DNA from: Bacteroidales bacterium M2
GTDB taxonomy: Bacteria > Bacteroidota > Bacteroidia > Bacteroidales > Muribaculaceae
Assembly: GCA_001689415.1 (NCBI GenBank)
Contig: LUJM01000016.1
Span: 1-47,692, forward strand
Length of the DNA: 47,692 bases
Reading direction: 5' to 3'
The notes below the pieces were generated by a model. It saw only the letters and a program-made list of their open reading frames with translations. It had not been told where the DNA came from and did not search any database. Below are positions 8,570 through 17,917 of the stretch, one piece after another (the stretch's first letter is position 1; each line of letters begins with the position of its first letter). The translations under genes were made by a program, and so were the position numbers.

Positions 8570-9016
8570 ATGAAAATATTATTTGTATGCACCGGCAACG
8601 CCAGCCGGTCGGCAGCGGCAGAAGCCGTGCTGCGAAAATTACTTGGCGATGGCAGCAGCGACATCGAGATAAGTTCGTGTGGAACCGGGGTACCCAAAGG
8701 CCTTGAACGCGAGGCTATAATGGCTAAGATTGCGGCCGAACACGGGTATTACATGGGAGGATATGCCGTGCCCATGACTTCGGAGTTGCTCGATAGCGCC
8801 GATATAATAATAGTGATGACCGAACGTCACCGCGAAGAAGTGACCCGACTGCTGTCGTACGGCCATTGGGACAGGATTGTACGCTTCAACGATTACTGTT
8901 TCGGAGAGGCTACCGACCTTCCAGACCCTCATTATCAGACCGAGGCCGTATACCGCACGTGCTTCGACACAATCGAACGCGGCTGCAAAAACATTGCCCA
9001 AAAGCTGAAAGCCTGA
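8570..9016 (+). CDS. low-molecular-weight protein tyrosine phosphatase
   Basis: A 148-residue cytosolic phosphatase. The P-loop C7-T-G-N-A-S-R13-S gives the CX5R(S) signature, with Cys7 the nucleophile. The second Cys usual in this loop (CxGNxCRS) is Ala here. The general acid is in DLPDPHYQ near the C-terminus. Related enzymes dephosphorylate tyrosine kinases of exopolysaccharide systems or act as arsenate reductases; the neighbours do not decide between these. The MscS gene follows 33 bases downstream on the same strand. Confidence 0.88.
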   Translation: MKILFVCTGNASRSAAAEAVLRKLLGDGSSDIEISSCGTGVPKGLEREAIMAKIAAEHGYYMGGYAVPMTSELLDSADIIIVMTERHREEVTRLLSYGHWDRIVRFNDYCFGEATDLPDPHYQTEAVYRTCFDTIERGCKNIAQKLKA

Positions 9017-9049
9017 ATCAGGCTCTGAAACAATAAAAACTAATCCGGT

Positions 9050-10228
9050 ATGTTTCAAACGACACGCGACTATCTGGCCTCTTACATCACCTGTACCGGG
9101 TCAGCTACCATAATCAACATATTGCTACTGCTTCTCACCGCCGCAATGGCAGTGCTGGGCTACTATATAGTGAAGCGCCTTCTCGAGATAGTAGAGCGAA
9201 TCATATTGCACAGCCCGACCGACTGGGACGACGACCTGATCGACATGCGGCTGCTCAAGGCTATATCGCAACTCGCCCCTGCCATAATAGTGCGCTGGGT
9301 GCTACCCGGCTTTTTCGGCAGCGACCCAACATCGTTCCACTGGCTCTCGGCTGTTACGTCGCTGTATATCGTATGGGCAGTTGTGCGTATCATCACTATC
9401 CTCATAGGCAACCTCTACAAGGCATTAGCACACAGGCCACGCTATAAGTTCTATGCTATCAAAGGCATCTTCCAGATGCTCAAGCTCATAATCATCGGCC
9501 TGGGAGCAATAGTGGGTATAAGTATACTTATCGGGCGTTCTCCTGTAGCTATCATCACCGCTTTGGGTGCATCGGCAGCGATACTTATGTTGGTGTTCAA
9601 AGACACTATCCTCGGCCTTGTGGCATCGGTACAGCTGACTGCCAACAATATGCTGCACCGCGGCGACTGGATAGCTACAGAAAAACACGGGGCTAACGGC
9701 GTTGTGGTGGATGTATCGCTTACCACTGTCAAGGTGCGCAACTGGGATAACACCATTACTACCGTACCACCCTACTCGCTTGTATCCGAATCGTTTAAGA
9801 ATTACGAACCGATGCGAGCATCGGGAGGCCGCCGAGTAGAGCGTGCAATCTATATCGATGCCAACACGGTGCGTTTCTGCACCTCCGACGAGCTTGACTC
9901 CCTCAGTAGCGAAGGCTGGCTCGACGGCCTCGACATCGACACCGCCAAACATGTTGTAAACCTTCGTCTGCTGCGCCATTACCTCGCCCATTATCTCTCA
10001 ACAAACGAGCTTGTCAACACCGAGATGACCCACATGGTACGTCAGCTCGACCCGACACCATCGGGCCTCCCGCTGCAGATGTATTTCTTTACACGCACTA
10101 CCGCGTGGGAGGAGTATGAGAGCGTGCAGAGCGATATCTTCGATCATATCTATGCAGTCATCGGCCGATTCGGTCTACGTATTTTCCAGACCCCGGCCGG
10201 CATCGACATAAAAGAGCTTCATCGATAA
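9050..10228 (+). CDS. MscS-family mechanosensitive ion channel (YbdG-like)
   Basis: A 392-residue inner-membrane channel that opens under membrane tension to release solutes after hypo-osmotic shock. About five hydrophobic segments fill residues 20-190. The pore-lining helix and start of the beta domain are recognisable in ALGASAAILMLVFKDTILGL near residue 175. The MscS beta domain follows with GDWI and VRNWDNTITTVPP. Length and the C-terminal region fit the YbdG/MscM branch. Probably co-transcribed with the phosphatase gene. Confidence 0.88.
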   Translation: MFQTTRDYLASYITCTGSATIINILLLLLTAAMAVLGYYIVKRLLEIVERIILHSPTDWDDDLIDMRLLKAISQLAPAIIVRWVLPGFFGSDPTSFHWLSAVTSLYIVWAVVRIITILIGNLYKALAHRPRYKFYAIKGIFQMLKLIIIGLGAIVGISILIGRSPVAIITALGASAAILMLVFKDTILGLVASVQLTANNMLHRGDWIATEKHGANGVVVDVSLTTVKVRNWDNTITTVPPYSLVSESFKNYEPMRASGGRRVERAIYIDANTVRFCTSDELDSLSSEGWLDGLDIDTAKHVVNLRLLRHYLAHYLSTNELVNTEMTHMVRQLDPTPSGLPLQMYFFTRTTAWEEYESVQSDIFDHIYAVIGRFGLRIFQTPAGIDIKELHR

Positions 10229-10274
10229 AAAAAGGGTGTTTTTCGACATTTCGAGCGTCAAAGTAGAAACACCT

Positions 10275-10305
10275 TTGCCGCTTTGAAATATCGTTACTAC
10301 CTTTG
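10275..10305 (+). promoter_or_regulatory. promoter, TTG-N20-TACCTTTG
   Basis: TTG 10275-10277 and TACCTTTG 10298-10305 are spaced by 20 bases. The box lies inside the longest open frame starting at 10283 and 4 bases before ATG 10310, which argues for the later start and a leaderless message. Confidence 0.75.
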
Positions 10306-10309
10306 CAAT

Positions 10310-13138
10310 ATGAAAATGAGAGAATTGAGACACTTTATTGTTTTGATGGTTTTTGCATTCCTGGGCGTGGCGACCGCGATGGCCGCCACTCTCTTTGGGA
10401 GTGTCACCGATACTGCCGGAGAAAGCCTTCCTCAAGCATCGGTGCGCGTGCTTGCCGCCCGCGATTCATCACTTGTCAAAGCAGCCGTGACCAACAACAA
10501 CGGCAGATTCACTATCAGCGGCATTAAGCAAGGTAAGTATCTAATCGAGGCTTCGTATGTAGGTTTCGAAGCACAAACAAGACCCGTTACCGTAGGGGAG
10601 AAAGACATACGGCTTAAGCCTTTTGCTCTTTCCGAAGGTTCGATAGCGCTCAAAGAGGCCGTCGTTACCGGTATCAAGACCCCGGTAAAGGTAATGGAAG
10701 ACACAATAGAGTTTAACGCGGACTCCTACAAGACCCAGCCCAACGCCGTGGTCGAGGACCTTGTGAAACGTCTTCCCGGTGCCGAAGTCGACAGCGAGGG
10801 CAAGATTACCGTAAATGGCAAGGAAGTAAAGAAAATCCTTGTCGACGGCAAGGAATTCTTTGCCGACGACCCCACTGTGGCATCGCGCAACCTGCCTGTG
10901 GAAATGATCGACAAACTGCAGGTGGTAGACCGCAAGAGCGACCTTGCCCGCATGACCGGCGTGGATGACGGCGAAGACGAAACTGTGATCAACCTCACCG
11001 TCAAGAAAGGCATGAACAACGGCTGGATAGGCAATATCGAGGCCGGTTACGGCACCGACGACCGCTATAAAGCCAACTTCAACTTCAACCGCTTCTGGGA
11101 CGGCAACCAGTTTACCATACTCGGCTCGGCCAATAACATCAACGATCCCGGCGCAGCCGACGGTGCTTCGGGCCGCTTCCGCCGTTTCGGTGGCAGCAAC
11201 GGCATCAACACCTCGCAGGCCCTGGGTATAAACTTCAATATCGGCAACAAAGAGATATTCCGATTCGGCGGTAATGTGCTTTACAGCCACACCGACCGCA
11301 ATACTATCACGTCGTCGGAGCGTCAGTATCTTTTTACCGACTCTACATCGACACAGCGCAGCAACAAGCACTCCAAAGACCGCGGCCATAACTTCCGTGG
11401 CGACTTCCGCATACAATGGAAACCTGACAGTTTCAACACGTTCGAATTCCGCCCCAACTTCTCGCTCAACTACAATGATTCATGGAGCGTGGATTCATCG
11501 TCGACATTTGCCGGAGGCAGGGCTGCAGGGCGTCAGGTTACCCGAAGCCTCAACCGCAGCAACAGCGACGGCAACTCATTTGAGTTCGGCGGCTCGCTCA
11601 CATATAACCACAATTTCCGCCAGCGAAAAGGCAGATCGTTCTCTATCTGGGCGCAATACCGCCTGAGCAACGTGCGAGAAAATGCCGAGACTTATTCGTT
11701 CAATAAGTTCTTCCTGCTCAACGACTCAGTCGACATCTATGACCAGTTTGCCGACAACCACACATGGAGCAACACCGTATCGGCCCGACTGACATGGACC
11801 GAGCCCCTCGGAGACCCGGCAAAAGGCAACTTCCTGACCCTTGCCTACCGTTTCAGCTACCGTTGGAACAACTCCGACAAGATGACCTATGACCACCCTG
11901 TCACATTCCCCGACGGCTGGGAAGGCGATCCGATAATAGCAGAGGAACTCGTTTTCAACCAGGAGCTTTCCAACAGCTTCCGCAACGACTACATGAATCA
12001 GGATATCCGCCTTGGCTACCGCCACATCAGCAAGCAGGGCAACCTCAATGTAGGTGTGTCGCTCGTACCACAAATGTCGAAATCGATCAACCTTCTCAAC
12101 CACGACAAGGATATCCCACGCCGCAACGTGCTCAACTTCGCGCCGTTCATGCGCTACCGCTACAGGTTTACCAAGACCAAGAGCCTTATCATGAACTACA
12201 ACGGTCGCTCATCGCAGCCGTCGATGACACAATTGCAGCCCGTAGCCGACATGTCGGACCCCTTGCGCATCGTTATCGGTAACCCCAACCTGAAACCAAC
12301 ATTCTCGCACAGCGCCAACTTGCGCTACCAGAGCTTCAACAGCGAGGCCCAGCGCTCGATAATGGCGATGTTAGATGCCCAGTTCCAACAGAACTCAATT
12401 GTATCAAAGACCAACTTCGACCCCGAAACAGGCGGCCAGACCACAACATATGCCAATGTCAACGGCGTATGGAGCCTCAGGGGCATGAACATGGTATCGT
12501 TCCCATTCCGAAACAAAGCCTTTACCTTCAACAACCACCTGATGCTATCGTACAGCAACACAGAGGGTTTCAACAACGGGCAGCGCAATAGCTCGGGCAC
12601 TTTCTCGGTAGGCGAAAGCTTCGGCATCGCATGGCGACCCGAAAACGTAGAACTCGAACTGCGCCCCAACTATCGCATGTCGACCGTGCACAACAGCTTC
12701 GCCCGCCAGAGCGACCGCACAACGCACACCTACGGAGGCACGTTCTACGGGTCGTATACCACACCGTTCGGCGTCACCATTGGCAGCGACGTCAACTACT
12801 CCGCCACAAGCGGTTACTCGCAGGGATTCGACACCAAGACCTGGATGTGGAACGCGAACCTGTCGTACCAGTTCCTCAAAGGCCGCGCCGCCACAGTGAC
12901 CGTACGAGCATACGACATCCTTGGCCAGCGCAGCAACATACGCCGAAGTGTAACAGCCAACTACATCGACGACAGCCGCTACAATTCGCTCACACGCTAT
13001 GTGATGGTTACACTGTCGTACCGCTTCAATACATTCGGCAAGGGTAAAAGACCGGATGGAATGAACGACAGCCAATTTGGGCCGGGCGAAGACGGCCCGC
13101 GAGGCCCCCGCGGCCCTCGCGGCGGACGACCATTCTGA
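10310..13138 (+). CDS. outer-membrane beta-barrel receptor with CarboxypepD_reg domain
   Basis: A protein of about 942 residues for the outer membrane. After a signal peptide ending at TAMAA there is a CarboxypepD_reg-like Ig domain (LFGSVTDTAGESLPQASVRV), a plug-like domain with KILVDGKEFFADDP, and a long barrel of TonB-receptor type. It has no SusC signature and no SusD gene beside it, so it belongs to the 'outer membrane beta-barrel family' rather than a glycan-uptake pair; its substrate is unknown. The C-terminus is not a typical aromatic barrel end: after YRFNTFG it carries a Gly-Pro-Arg repeat tail. Starts 10310 and 10316 are both possible. Confidence 0.85.
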   Translation: MKMRELRHFIVLMVFAFLGVATAMAATLFGSVTDTAGESLPQASVRVLAARDSSLVKAAVTNNNGRFTISGIKQGKYLIEASYVGFEAQTRPVTVGEKDIRLKPFALSEGSIALKEAVVTGIKTPVKVMEDTIEFNADSYKTQPNAVVEDLVKRLPGAEVDSEGKITVNGKEVKKILVDGKEFFADDPTVASRNLPVEMIDKLQVVDRKSDLARMTGVDDGEDETVINLTVKKGMNNGWIGNIEAGYGTDDRYKANFNFNRFWDGNQFTILGSANNINDPGAADGASGRFRRFGGSNGINTSQALGINFNIGNKEIFRFGGNVLYSHTDRNTITSSERQYLFTDSTSTQRSNKHSKDRGHNFRGDFRIQWKPDSFNTFEFRPNFSLNYNDSWSVDSSSTFAGGRAAGRQVTRSLNRSNSDGNSFEFGGSLTYNHNFRQRKGRSFSIWAQYRLSNVRENAETYSFNKFFLLNDSVDIYDQFADNHTWSNTVSARLTWTEPLGDPAKGNFLTLAYRFSYRWNNSDKMTYDHPVTFPDGWEGDPIIAEELVFNQELSNSFRNDYMNQDIRLGYRHISKQGNLNVGVSLVPQMSKSINLLNHDKDIPRRNVLNFAPFMRYRYRFTKTKSLIMNYNGRSSQPSMTQLQPVADMSDPLRIVIGNPNLKPTFSHSANLRYQSFNSEAQRSIMAMLDAQFQQNSIVSKTNFDPETGGQTTTYANVNGVWSLRGMNMVSFPFRNKAFTFNNHLMLSYSNTEGFNNGQRNSSGTFSVGESFGIAWRPENVELELRPNYRMSTVHNSFARQSDRTTHTYGGTFYGSYTTPFGVTIGSDVNYSATSGYSQGFDTKTWMWNANLSYQFLKGRAATVTVRAYDILGQRSNIRRSVTANYIDDSRYNSLTRYVMVTLSYRFNTFGKGKRPDGMNDSQFGPGEDGPRGPRGPRGGRPF

Positions 13139-13157
13139 CGCATCCACAGATCACATC

Positions 13158-13189
13158 GGGCAGGCCTCGCAACAGCGACGCGCCTGCCC
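13158..13189 (+). terminator. hairpin after the outer-membrane receptor gene
   Basis: GGGCAGGC pairs with GCCTGCCC, and the 16-base interior can form a second stem (TCGC/GCGA). It begins 19 bases after the stop codon. No T-tract follows, so a terminator role is inferred from position and strength. Confidence 0.5.
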
Positions 13190-13287
13190 TAATTCTCATC
13201 CGTGGTATACATGATCAAAACATCATCGCGACAAAGCGTGAAACAAGGTCAAAAATAGTTAAGGCAGAAATTATTTAGTCTAATATT

Positions 13288-13317
13288 TTGAAAGTTGGTG
13301 GAAAAATCATAACTTTG
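13288..13317 (+). promoter_or_regulatory. promoter, TTG-N19-TAACTTTG
   Basis: TTG 13288-13290 and TAACTTTG 13310-13317 match the consensus with 19 bases between. They precede the ribosomal and fatty-acid gene block starting at 13344. Confidence 0.8.
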
Positions 13318-13343
13318 CAAAGTTTTTTCGACACCATACAACA

Positions 13344-13931
13344 ATGGGAAAGTTTTCAGCATACAAATTGCCGCTAAAGAGCCTCGGGATAGGCACTCAT
13401 GAATTTGAGTATCATCTCGACAAACAGTTCTTTGCGAACATGGAAAGCAGCGATGTCCACGATGCCGACCTAAGCGTGCACTTAACAGTGACTTACAAGG
13501 GCGACTTCTACGACCTCGACTTCCATATCACCGGCGAAGTTGTGCTGATTTGCGACCGATGCCTCGACGATCTCCACTTCCCTATCGACGCGACCTACCA
13601 CATTGTTGTAAAATATGGCGACGACTACAACGACGACAGCGACGAGGTACTCGAAATACCTCAGAGCGACAGCAGCCTCAATGTAGCGTACATGCTCTAC
13701 GACACCGTAGAACTTGCGATACCCATCAAGCACGTGCACCCTATGGGCAAGTGCAACCGCCAGATGAGCGCCCTGCTCAAGAAGCACCGCGCAACCACCG
13801 GCGACGAGGATGCCGAGCTCGAAAACGAACTTATCGACGAAATAGATTCAATGCCCGACAGCAGCGACGATGCCCCATCGGACCCCAGGTGGGATGCCCT
13901 ACGCAAACTCTCGGACATGGACGAAAAATAA
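13344..13931 (+). CDS. yceD: YceD/DUF177 family protein
   Basis: A 195-residue cytosolic protein of the DUF177/YceD family, which is nearly always encoded just before rpmF and has been linked to rRNA maturation or ribosome assembly. The conserved C-x-R-C-L-D block is visible as ICDRCLDDL near residues 70-76, and another conserved Cys occurs in MGKCN. The tail is strongly acidic (Asp/Glu/Ser rich), as is usual in this family. rpmF follows 33 bases downstream. Confidence 0.88.
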   Translation: MGKFSAYKLPLKSLGIGTHEFEYHLDKQFFANMESSDVHDADLSVHLTVTYKGDFYDLDFHITGEVVLICDRCLDDLHFPIDATYHIVVKYGDDYNDDSDEVLEIPQSDSSLNVAYMLYDTVELAIPIKHVHPMGKCNRQMSALLKKHRATTGDEDAELENELIDEIDSMPDSSDDAPSDPRWDALRKLSDMDEK

Positions 13932-13964
13932 AAAGAATAAAGTAACCATACAATATCCAAAACA

Positions 13965-14150
13965 ATGGCACATCCTAAACGCAAGCAATCAAAGACCCGC
14001 ACCGCAAAACGTCGTACCCACGACAAGGCTGTAGCTCCCACACTTGCACTTTGCCCCAACTGCGGCGCCTGGCACATTTACCACACCGTATGCGGCGAAT
14101 GCGGCTACTATCGCGGCAAACAGGCTATCGTAAAAGACGAAGCCGTCTAA
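13965..14150 (+). CDS. rpmF: 50S ribosomal protein L32
   Basis: The 61-residue large-subunit ribosomal protein L32. The N-terminus MAHPKRKQSKTRTAKRR is typical. The zinc ribbon has CPNCG and CGECG, so all four Cys ligands are retained, marking the zinc-binding form. Spacing to yceD suggests one transcript. Confidence 0.97.
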   Translation: MAHPKRKQSKTRTAKRRTHDKAVAPTLALCPNCGAWHIYHTVCGECGYYRGKQAIVKDEAV

Positions 14151-14285
14151 AGAGCACACATCCGCTCACAAACGACTGCCCCGGCAGCCTCGCCAAGCTC
14201 CGTCCTTGCGCCGGCGGTTTCTCATTCGAGGTATCCGTCACCGGCGAGGGGACGCTTTTGGTGTAGACATACCGAAGGGTTTCCA

Positions 14286-14310
14286 GCCGACTGGGTGTCG
14301 GCTTTCCTTT
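14286..14310 (+). terminator. hairpin with T-rich tail between rpmF and fabH
   Basis: GCCGAC, a 5-base loop and GTCGGC are followed by TTTCCTTT. A second hairpin (ACGGCG/CGCCGT, 14319-14336) follows directly. The 229-base rpmF-fabH gap otherwise holds no gene, and plsX, often found here in other bacteria, is absent. Confidence 0.5.
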
Positions 14311-14379
14311 AACACTCCACGGCGTATCCTCGCCGTTTCATCGCCGTAGAAAACCACGGCATAAAATTCAAGATAATCA

Positions 14380-15363
14380 ATGAACGCCCGCATATCAGGT
14401 ATTGCATCTTACGTTCCCGAGGGTATCCTCGACAACGAAATGCTCTCAAAGATGGTCGACACAAACGACGAGTGGATCACCACCCGTGTCGGCATCAAAC
14501 AGCGCCATATCCTGCGCGACCCGGACAAAGGATCGTCTTATATGGGTATCAAGGCAGTAGAAAAACTTCTTGCAGACACCGGCACCAACCCCGACGATGT
14601 AGAAGTAGTAATCTGCGCAACCTCGAACCCCGATCACCGCTTCCCCTCTACCGGCTCGATGATATGCTATGGAGCAGGCCTCAAGAAGGCTTACTCATAC
14701 GATATGGAGGCCGCATGCGCCGGATTTATCGTTGCGCTGCAGGAAGCAAGGGCTTATATCTGCTCGGGCATTTACCGCAAGGTAGTGGTTGTATCAACCG
14801 AGAAGATGTCGTCGATGGTCAACTATTCGGACCGCTCGACATGCGCCCTCTTCGGCGACGGTGCCGCTGCCGTACTTGTTGAGCCCACAGAGGAGAATAC
14901 CGGCGTTATCGATGCCGTATTCCATGTTGACGGCGTAGGCCACGACCACCTACTCATGGTAGCCGGCGGCTCAGCCAAGCCCACCACACACGCCACAGTA
15001 GATGCCGGAGAGAACTTCCTCTTCCAGGACGGCCGTGCCGTATACAAGCACGCAGTGACCGACATGCTCACCTCGTCGCTCGATATCATGGCCCGCAATA
15101 ATCTCACAGTTGAAAGTGTAGATTATCTGATACCCCACCAGGCCAACCTGCGCATCATCGAAGCAGTAGCTCAGCGAGCCGAATTCCCGATGGACAAGGT
15201 ACTTGTCAACATCGAGCATACCGGCAATACCTCTGCAGCCTCGATACCCTTGTGCCTCGACGAGTACAAAGGCAAACTCAAGAAAGGCGACCGCCTGGTA
15301 CTTACCGCTTTCGGCGCCGGTTTCACATGGGGTGCTATGTACCTCATCTGGGATCTTGACTAA
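14380..15363 (+). CDS. fabH: 3-oxoacyl-ACP synthase III
   Basis: The condensing enzyme that starts type II fatty-acid synthesis by joining acetyl-CoA (or a branched acyl-CoA) to malonyl-ACP. The 327-residue length is normal. The triad is complete: Cys113 in MEAACAGF, His253 in IPHQANLRI and Asn283 in EHTGNTSAAS. The C-terminal LTAFGAGFTWGAMYL motif is typical. It lies in the conserved yceD-rpmF-fabH-era-der order. Only the usual single product is expected; acyl-primer preference cannot be read from sequence. Confidence 0.97.
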   Translation: MNARISGIASYVPEGILDNEMLSKMVDTNDEWITTRVGIKQRHILRDPDKGSSYMGIKAVEKLLADTGTNPDDVEVVICATSNPDHRFPSTGSMICYGAGLKKAYSYDMEAACAGFIVALQEARAYICSGIYRKVVVVSTEKMSSMVNYSDRSTCALFGDGAAAVLVEPTEENTGVIDAVFHVDGVGHDHLLMVAGGSAKPTTHATVDAGENFLFQDGRAVYKHAVTDMLTSSLDIMARNNLTVESVDYLIPHQANLRIIEAVAQRAEFPMDKVLVNIEHTGNTSAASIPLCLDEYKGKLKKGDRLVLTAFGAGFTWGAMYLIWDLD

Positions 15364-15393
15364 GCATCCGCTTTAGCCTTATGATATTTTATA

Positions 15394-15430
15394 TAACAGA
15401 AATAGCACTTTTCGGGTGCTATTTTTGTTA
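15394..15430 (+). terminator. intrinsic terminator after fabH
   Basis: A 15-bp stem with a single G-T wobble (arms 15394-15408 and 15416-15430) and a 7-base loop. The 3' arm itself contains the T-run. It lies 31 bases after the fabH stop. Confidence 0.75.
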
Positions 15431-15538
15431 TACAAGGAGTAACAGTAAGGCCGCCCGGAGCTTGTTAAAGTAAAACAAACAAAGGTCTCAGCGGCCATTA
15501 AACCACCGGGAACACCGGTCAAGAAAAACATAACAGAC

Positions 15539-16480
15539 ATGGACAACAACACACAAGGCGCCGGCCTTACTCCTGCCGACGAAAAAAATCTACCGGCAAC
15601 CCATAAATCAGGCTTTGTCAACATCGTAGGCAACCCCAATGTAGGCAAGTCAACACTGATGAACGACCTCGTAGGCGAGCGCGTGAGCATCATCACCCAG
15701 AAAGCGCAGACAACCCGTCACCGCATCATGGGCATTGTCAACACACCCGAATACCAGATAGTATTTTCCGACACTCCCGGCGTGCTCAAACCCAAGTACA
15801 AGATGCAGGAGAGCATGCTTTCGTTCAGCGAAGAAGCACTGACCGATGCCGACGTACTGCTGTATGTGACCGATGTGGTCGAGGACCCGGAAAAGAATGC
15901 CGACTTCCTGGCAAAAGTAGCCAAAGAGAAAGTTCCCGTACTACTGGTAATCAACAAAATAGACCTTCTCAAAGGCAATGGCGAGCTCGATGCCATAATC
16001 GAAAAATGGCGCAATCGCCTGCCTAATGCCGAAGTCTTCCCCACCTCGGCCAAAGAGCATTTCAATGTATCCAACCTGATGCAGCGTATCGTAGAATTGC
16101 TGCCTGAGGGCGAACCTTACTTTGGCAAAGACGCGCTTACCGACAAACCGGCACGATTCTTTGTCACAGAAATCATCCGCGAGAAGATATTGCTCAACTA
16201 CGACAAAGAAGTGCCTTATTCAACCGAGGTTATCGTAGAAAAGTTCGACGAGAAAGAAGGAGCGATACACATCATGGCCGTTGTATATGTAGAACGCGAC
16301 AGCCAGAAAGGCATCCTTATCGGCAAAGGCGGCTCGATGCTCAAGAAAGTCGGCATGCAGGCCCGCGCCGATATCGAGCGCTTCTTCGACAAGAGCGTTT
16401 ACCTCGAAATATTTGTCAAAGTAGAGCCCAACTGGCGCAACCGCGACAACAAACTCCGTGAATTCGGATATATCGAATAA
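15539..16480 (+). CDS. era: GTPase Era
   Basis: An essential GTPase that binds the 3' end of 16S rRNA during 30S maturation. The 313-residue protein has a short Bacteroidota-type N-terminal extension. G1 is GNPNVGKST at 31-39, the G3 region is DTPGVLKPKYKMQ, and G4 is NKID. The C-terminal KH domain includes GILIGKGGSMLKKVG and ends in LREFGYIE. No close promoter is obvious in the 108 bases after the fabH terminator. Confidence 0.97.
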   Translation: MDNNTQGAGLTPADEKNLPATHKSGFVNIVGNPNVGKSTLMNDLVGERVSIITQKAQTTRHRIMGIVNTPEYQIVFSDTPGVLKPKYKMQESMLSFSEEALTDADVLLYVTDVVEDPEKNADFLAKVAKEKVPVLLVINKIDLLKGNGELDAIIEKWRNRLPNAEVFPTSAKEHFNVSNLMQRIVELLPEGEPYFGKDALTDKPARFFVTEIIREKILLNYDKEVPYSTEVIVEKFDEKEGAIHIMAVVYVERDSQKGILIGKGGSMLKKVGMQARADIERFFDKSVYLEIFVKVEPNWRNRDNKLREFGYIE

Positions 16481-16549
16481 TCCGTAAGTTTACCGATATA
16501 TCAAGGAAAACCGCACGGCAACAGACATCAAATACCAAACACACTCACA

Positions 16550-17866
16550 ATGGGACAATTAGTAGCAATCGTAGGACGCCCCAATGTAGGCAAATCCACG
16601 CTTTTTAACCGACTGACTCAGTCGCGCACAGCCATTACCGACCCCACCGCAGGAACTACCCGCGACCGTCAGTACGGCAAGGTAGACTGGACCGGCCGCG
16701 AATTCTCAATCGTCGACACCGGAGGCTGGGTAGTCAACTCTGAAGACGTTTTTGAATCTGAAATAAACAAGCAGGTAGAGCTGGCAATCGACCAGGCCGA
16801 TGTGATTCTATTTGTTGTCGATGCCATGAACGGTGTCACAGACCTCGACGACCATGTGGCCCAGATACTTCGCCGCTCGCGCAAGCCGGTGATACTTGTA
16901 GCCAACAAGGTAGACTCAAATGAGTGGGTTTACAATGTGCCCGAATTCTACAAACTCGGCCTCGGCGATCCGTACCCCATTTCGGCAGTCAACGGCTATG
17001 GTACCGGCGACCTGCTTGACGAGGTAGTGAAAGACCTGCCGGTACCCGAGCAGGACGAGGACAAGCTCGATGAGATTCCGAAGTTTGCTATCGTAGGCCG
17101 CCCCAACGCAGGCAAGTCGTCGATAATCAACGCCTTTATCGGAGCTGACCGCCATATCGTAACCGATGTAGCCGGTACTACCCGCGATTCAATCTACACC
17201 CGCTACAGCAAATTCGGCTTTGACTTCTACCTGGTAGATACCGCCGGTATTCGCAAGAAAAACAAGGTAAACGAAGACATCGAATACTACTCGGTGATTC
17301 GTTCGATTCGTGCAATCGAGGCCAGCGACGTATGTATACTCATGCTCGACGGCACCCGCGGCATCGAGTCGCAGGACGTGAATATCTTCTCTATCATCCA
17401 GAAGAATAAAAAAGGCCTTGTGGTAGTTGTAAACAAGTGGGACCTTGTAGAAGACAAGAGCACAGCAGCGATCAAGCACTACGAGGCTTCGATTCGCGAG
17501 CGTTTCGCGCCGTTTACCGACTTCCCTATCATCTTCACCTCGGCCATAACCAAACAGCGCATCTACAAGGTGCTCGAAGAGGCCGTAGAGGTGTACGAAA
17601 ACCGTCGCCGCACAGTGCCTACCTCGCAGCTCAACACCGTGATGCAAGAGGATATCGCCGCTTATCCCCCACCAAGCAACAAGGGCAAGTTCATCAAGAT
17701 TAAATACATCACCATGCTCAAAGGAGCTACCGTGCCGACATTTATCTTCTTCTGCAACCTGCCCCAATGGGTGAAAGAGCCCTACCGCCGCTATCTCGAA
17801 AACAAGATACGCGAGCACTGGAAATTTACCGGCACGCCAATCAACGTATTCATGCGCGAGAAATAA
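16550..17866 (+). CDS. der: ribosome-assembly GTPase Der (EngA)
   Basis: A double-GTPase needed for 50S subunit assembly; length 438 is typical. The first G domain has GRPNVGKST at residues 9-17 and DTGGW; the second has GRPNAGKSS near 181-189 and DTAGIRKK. A C-terminal KH-like domain ends the protein. The gene follows era by 69 bases, in the order conserved in Bacteroidota, and a strong terminator follows the stop. Confidence 0.97.
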   Translation: MGQLVAIVGRPNVGKSTLFNRLTQSRTAITDPTAGTTRDRQYGKVDWTGREFSIVDTGGWVVNSEDVFESEINKQVELAIDQADVILFVVDAMNGVTDLDDHVAQILRRSRKPVILVANKVDSNEWVYNVPEFYKLGLGDPYPISAVNGYGTGDLLDEVVKDLPVPEQDEDKLDEIPKFAIVGRPNAGKSSIINAFIGADRHIVTDVAGTTRDSIYTRYSKFGFDFYLVDTAGIRKKNKVNEDIEYYSVIRSIRAIEASDVCILMLDGTRGIESQDVNIFSIIQKNKKGLVVVVNKWDLVEDKSTAAIKHYEASIRERFAPFTDFPIIFTSAITKQRIYKVLEEAVEVYENRRRTVPTSQLNTVMQEDIAAYPPPSNKGKFIKIKYITMLKGATVPTFIFFCNLPQWVKEPYRRYLENKIREHWKFTGTPINVFMREK

Positions 17867-17880
17867 TCGCCGTCATATAA

Positions 17881-17917
17881 AAAACTCGGAAAGGCCACCC
17901 TCTCCGAGTTTTTTTTG
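17881..17917 (+). terminator. intrinsic terminator after der
   Basis: AACTCGGA (17883-17890) pairs with TCCGAGTT (17903-17910), followed by a run of T. It begins 15 bases after the der stop and closes the fabH-era-der block. Confidence 0.85.

Noticed and set aside
10283..10309. Earlier ATG of the outer-membrane receptor
   Set aside because: The consensus promoter lies within this extension, so translation cannot begin there from that transcript.
10541..11416. 291-codon minus-strand ORF within the outer-membrane receptor
   Set aside because: It is antisense to a clear CarboxypepD_reg/barrel protein; its Val/Ala-rich content reflects codon bias on the other strand.
14151..14379. Riboswitch between rpmF and fabH
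   Set aside because: Two small hairpins only; no recognisable aptamer core and no sign of conservation that I can judge.
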